64,000 bases of DNA from GCA-003244245 sp963712995 (lineage in GTDB: Bacteria > Actinomycetota > Actinomycetes > Mycobacteriales > Pseudonocardiaceae), in assembly GCA_963712995.1 (NCBI GenBank), contig CAVQKH010000026.1, positions 248,001 to 312,000 of the forward strand, read 5' to 3'. Position numbers and translations under genes: made by a program. Positions 61,627 to 64,000 of the stretch are shown one piece after another (the first letter of the stretch is position 1; each line of letters starts with the position of its first letter). The notes beneath the pieces are model-generated. The model searched no databases. It had not been told where the DNA came from and saw nothing but the letters and a program-made list of their open reading frames with translations.

Positions 61627-63120
61627 ATGAGCCAGTACGTCGCGGCGATCGACCAGGGCACCACCTCGACCCGCTGCCTGGTCTTCGACCACGACGGCCG
61701 GGTGGTCAGCGCTGACCAGCGGGAGCACCGGCAACACTTCCCCGCCGCCGGCTGGGTCGAGCACGACCCGCTCGAGATATGGGCGAACACCCGGGAGGTC
61801 GCCGCCGGGGCGCTCGCCAAGGCCGGCCTGGCGGCGCGGGACATCGCCGCGGTGGGCATCGCCAACCAGCGGGAGACCGCGGTGGTGTGGGACCGGGTCA
61901 GCGGCGAGCCGGTGCACAACGCGATCGTGTGGCAGGACACCCGCACCGACCGGTTGTGCACCGAGCTCGGCGGCGCGTTGGGCGCCGAGCGGTACCGGCA
62001 TCGCACCGGGTTGCCGCTGTCCACGTACTTCACCGGTCCCAAGATCCGCTGGATCCTGGACCAGGTGGACGGCGCCCGGCGACGGGCGCGCAACGGGGAG
62101 TTGTGCTGCGGGACCATCGACAGCTGGTTGCTGTGGAACATGACCGGTGGGCGCCACGTCACCGACGCCACCAACGCCTCCCGGACCCTACTGATGGATC
62201 TGGACACGCTGTGCTGGGACGAGACCATCGCCGCCGAGATGGGCGTCCCCACCTCGATGCTGCCGCGGATCCGCTCCTCATCGGAGGTGTACGGCACGGT
62301 CCGCGAGCCCGCCGTGCTGGCCGGGGTACCGATCGCCGGAATCCTCGGCGACCAGCAGGCCGCCACGTTCGGGCAGGCCTGCCTGTCCGTCGGAGACGCC
62401 AAGAACACCTACGGCACCGGTAACTTCATGCTGCTCAACACCGGCGCCCAACGGGTGCCCAGCCGCCACGGTCTGCTCACCACGGTCTGCTACCAGCTGG
62501 GCTCGCAGCATCCGGTGTACGCGCTGGAGGGCTCGGTCGCGGTCACCGGGTCACTGGTGCAGTGGCTGCGGGACAACCTGGGCCTGATCTCCTCAGCAGC
62601 GGAGATCGAGCAGTTGGCCGGAACCGTCGAGGACAACGGTGGCACCTATTTCGTCCCCGCCTTCTCCGGGTTGTTCGCCCCGCACTGGCGCCCCGACGCC
62701 CGGGGCGCCATCGTCGGCCTGACCCGCTACGTCAACCGCGGGCACCTGGCCAGGGCGGCGCTGGAGGCCACCGCCTTTCAGACTCGTGAAGTGCTCGATG
62801 CGATGAACGCCGACTCCCCGACCGCGCTGCGGGCGCTCAAGGTGGATGGCGGGATGGTGCGCAACGAGCTGCTCATGCAGTTCCAGGCGGACATTCTGGG
62901 CGTCCCGGTGATCCGCCCGGTGATCAGCGAGACCACGGCTTTGGGCGCCGCCTACACCGCTGGCCTCGGAGTGGGGTTCTGGTCCGGAACGGAACAGATC
63001 CACAACAACTGGGCGGCGGATCGGCGCTGGGAGCCGACGATGGACCCAGCGCGACGGGACGAGCTCTACGCCCAGTGGCGCAAGGCGGTCACCCGGACAC
63101 TCGACTGGGTCGACGGCTAA
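61627..63120 (+). CDS. glpK: Glycerol kinase
   Basis: 497 aa from ATG 61627; an earlier in-frame start at 61588 adds non-conserved residues. It phosphorylates glycerol to glycerol-3-phosphate. FGGY-family motifs: YVAAIDQGTTSTRCLVFDHD, IANQRETAVVWDRVSGEP, HNAIVWQDTRTD, GTIDSWLLWNMTGG, VTDATNASRTLLMDL, GDQQAATFGQ, YGTGNFMLLNTG, and the C-terminal LKVDGGMVRNELLMQFQADI. Monocistronic here with no adjacent glpF or glpD. The 3' end overlaps the opposing small secreted-protein gene by 32 bases. Confidence 0.97.
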   Translation: MSQYVAAIDQGTTSTRCLVFDHDGRVVSADQREHRQHFPAAGWVEHDPLEIWANTREVAAGALAKAGLAARDIAAVGIANQRETAVVWDRVSGEPVHNAIVWQDTRTDRLCTELGGALGAERYRHRTGLPLSTYFTGPKIRWILDQVDGARRRARNGELCCGTIDSWLLWNMTGGRHVTDATNASRTLLMDLDTLCWDETIAAEMGVPTSMLPRIRSSSEVYGTVREPAVLAGVPIAGILGDQQAATFGQACLSVGDAKNTYGTGNFMLLNTGAQRVPSRHGLLTTVCYQLGSQHPVYALEGSVAVTGSLVQWLRDNLGLISSAAEIEQLAGTVEDNGGTYFVPAFSGLFAPHWRPDARGAIVGLTRYVNRGHLARAALEATAFQTREVLDAMNADSPTALRALKVDGGMVRNELLMQFQADILGVPVIRPVISETTALGAAYTAGLGVGFWSGTEQIHNNWAADRRWEPTMDPARRDELYAQWRKAVTRTLDWVDG

Positions 63121-63334
63121 GGGCGCGGCGCCGGTTGAGCACCAGCGCCATGCCGGATCCGGCGGTGGCGACCGCGCCGCCCACGGTGAGCAACACCGCC
63201 AGCATGCTCACCTCGGTCTGCGGTGCGGCTTGACTGTCCGGGTTGGCGGTGCTGACCGGCGCGTCGGCCATCGCCACCGGAACAGGACCCAGCAGTGCCG
63301 CGCCGACGAGCAGCACGTGGGCGACGATCCGCAT
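63089..63334 (-). CDS. Small exported or membrane-anchored protein
   Basis: 81 aa from ATG 63334, AGGAGG seven bases upstream. An N-terminal signal-like helix (IVAHVLLVGAALLGPVPVAM, cleavage plausible after MADA) is followed by a short polar region and a second hydrophobic helix (LAVLLTVGGAVATAGSGMAL) with a basic tail NRRRALSRR. The layout suits a small surface protein anchored by its C-terminal helix. The overlap with glpK lies in the basic tail. Confidence 0.6.
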   Translation of the reverse strand: MRIVAHVLLVGAALLGPVPVAMADAPVSTANPDSQAAPQTEVSMLAVLLTVGGAVATAGSGMALVLNRRRALSRRPSRVSG

Positions 63335-63495
63335 CCGCAAACCTCCTCATGCCAGCCCTCTGCCTGTAGAGACGTGTGGCTCCGCTTGAGGTTGCTCGGC
63401 AATCAACACGCTCAGTACGTGCCCGTGAACAGGGCGTAGCCGGCAGCGGTGGCGGGAACGTCGGGAAACATCGAGCTGCGGCTACGCTATCGCGC

Positions 63496-63948
63496 GTGCC
63501 GTTCTATGCCGCCTACGGGTCCAACATGGATCCCGCACAGATGATGGAGCGCGCGCCGCACTCGCCGATGGCGATGACCGGCTGGCTGGTCGGCTGGCGG
63601 CTGACCTTCGGTGGTGAGGACCTCCTCTGGGAAGGGGCGCTGGCCACCGTCGTGGAGGACCCGATCTCCCAGGTCTTCGTCGTGATCTACGACATGACCG
63701 CGGAGGACGAGAAGCTGCTCGACCGCTGGGAAGGCGGGGATTTCGGGCTGCACAAGAAGCTGCGACTGCGGGTGCACACCCTGGACGGCTCGGTGCTGGC
63801 CTGGCTCTACGTGCTCGATGCCTACGAGGGCGGGCTGCCCTCAGCACGTTACCTCGGTGTTGTCGCCGACGCCGCCGAGGCCGCCGGTGCCCCCGAGGAC
63901 TACGTCTCCGAGCTGCGCAGCCGCCCCTGCGCCGGCATCGGCCCCTGA
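63496..63948 (+). CDS. Gamma-glutamylcyclotransferase-fold protein
   Basis: 150 aa from GTG 63496, about seven bases after TACGCT, so probably leaderless. The GGCT signature FYAAYGSNMDPAQM opens the protein; the catalytic-type Glu follows in the middle (EDEKLLDRWEGGDFGLHKKL), with LAWLYVLDAYEGGLPSARYL near the end. Members release 5-oxoproline from gamma-glutamyl amines; the exact substrate is not predictable. The last 52 bases of the window hold nothing recognisable. Confidence 0.85.
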   Translation: MPFYAAYGSNMDPAQMMERAPHSPMAMTGWLVGWRLTFGGEDLLWEGALATVVEDPISQVFVVIYDMTAEDEKLLDRWEGGDFGLHKKLRLRVHTLDGSVLAWLYVLDAYEGGLPSARYLGVVADAAEAAGAPEDYVSELRSRPCAGIGP

Positions 63949-64000
63949 CCGCTCACGATCGTCAAGTTCCTACGGTCTCCTGGCGAGGGGTCAGGCGAGA

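Overview
The window is high-GC actinobacterial DNA, most likely from a Pseudonocardiaceae-type organism. The evidence is strong G/C bias at third codon positions, many GTG starts and leaderless genes, a menaquinone gene (menD), BldC-like, PucR, ANTAR and XRE/TPR regulators, and mycobacterial-style adenosine kinase and methylenetetrahydrofolate reductase. No rRNA, tRNA or CRISPR array was seen.

Layout. 0-0.5 kb: end of an envelope-stress-type protein and a small membrane protein. 0.7-8.5 kb: a complete potassium operon (27-aa leader peptide, kdpF-A-B-C-D-E), with kdpB and kdpC broken by several frameshifts. 8.5-14.2 kb (minus): GAF-ANTAR regulator, a fused homocysteine methyltransferase/MTHFR, a PucR regulator and menD, the last three overlapping. 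14.2-17.8 kb: a scrapyard of chimeric fragments (ATP-grasp, HisRS C-terminus, pre-ATP-grasp) around intact TetR and GNAT genes. 17.5-25.2 kb (minus): a compact biosynthetic cassette. 25.4-28.4 kb: a threonine/serine dehydratase and a NarL-type two-component pair. 28.5-33.9 kb: S74 chaperone, TIR-TPR relic, BldC-like regulator, XRE regulator, a broken vapC with vapB, and a MauE-like protein. 34-43 kb (minus): an eight-gene methyl-cycle operon. 43.4-58.5 kb: an accessory region with two paralogous toxin-antitoxin-like pairs, a McrB-like ATPase plus RelE-UvrD fusion, a phosphatase, and P-loop ATPases with a TPR partner. 58.7-64 kb: hicAB, a 2OG oxygenase, an MTHFR, small zinc-ribbon genes, glpK and a gamma-glutamylcyclotransferase.

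The most interesting system is the 17.5-25.2 kb cassette. It has a threonine-coded adenylation-carrier protein, a non-heme iron halogenase with the SyrB2-type His-x-Ala active site, a SyrC/CmaE-like Cys-nucleophile transferase, a methyltransferase-carrier fusion, a type II thioesterase and an acyl-CoA-dehydrogenase-like flavoprotein. This is the logic of a chlorothreonine pathway with unusual tailoring and no condensation domain in view. The second notable system is the methyl-cycle operon (Fhs, cyclodeaminase-fold protein, AhcY, adenosine kinase, MetK, core MetE) fused to an unassigned methyltransferase-like gene.

A caution applies to the whole window. At least a dozen genes, including housekeeping ones, carry one or more small indels, several at G/C runs. 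Much of this may be sequence error rather than real decay, and it should be settled before calling these genes dead.
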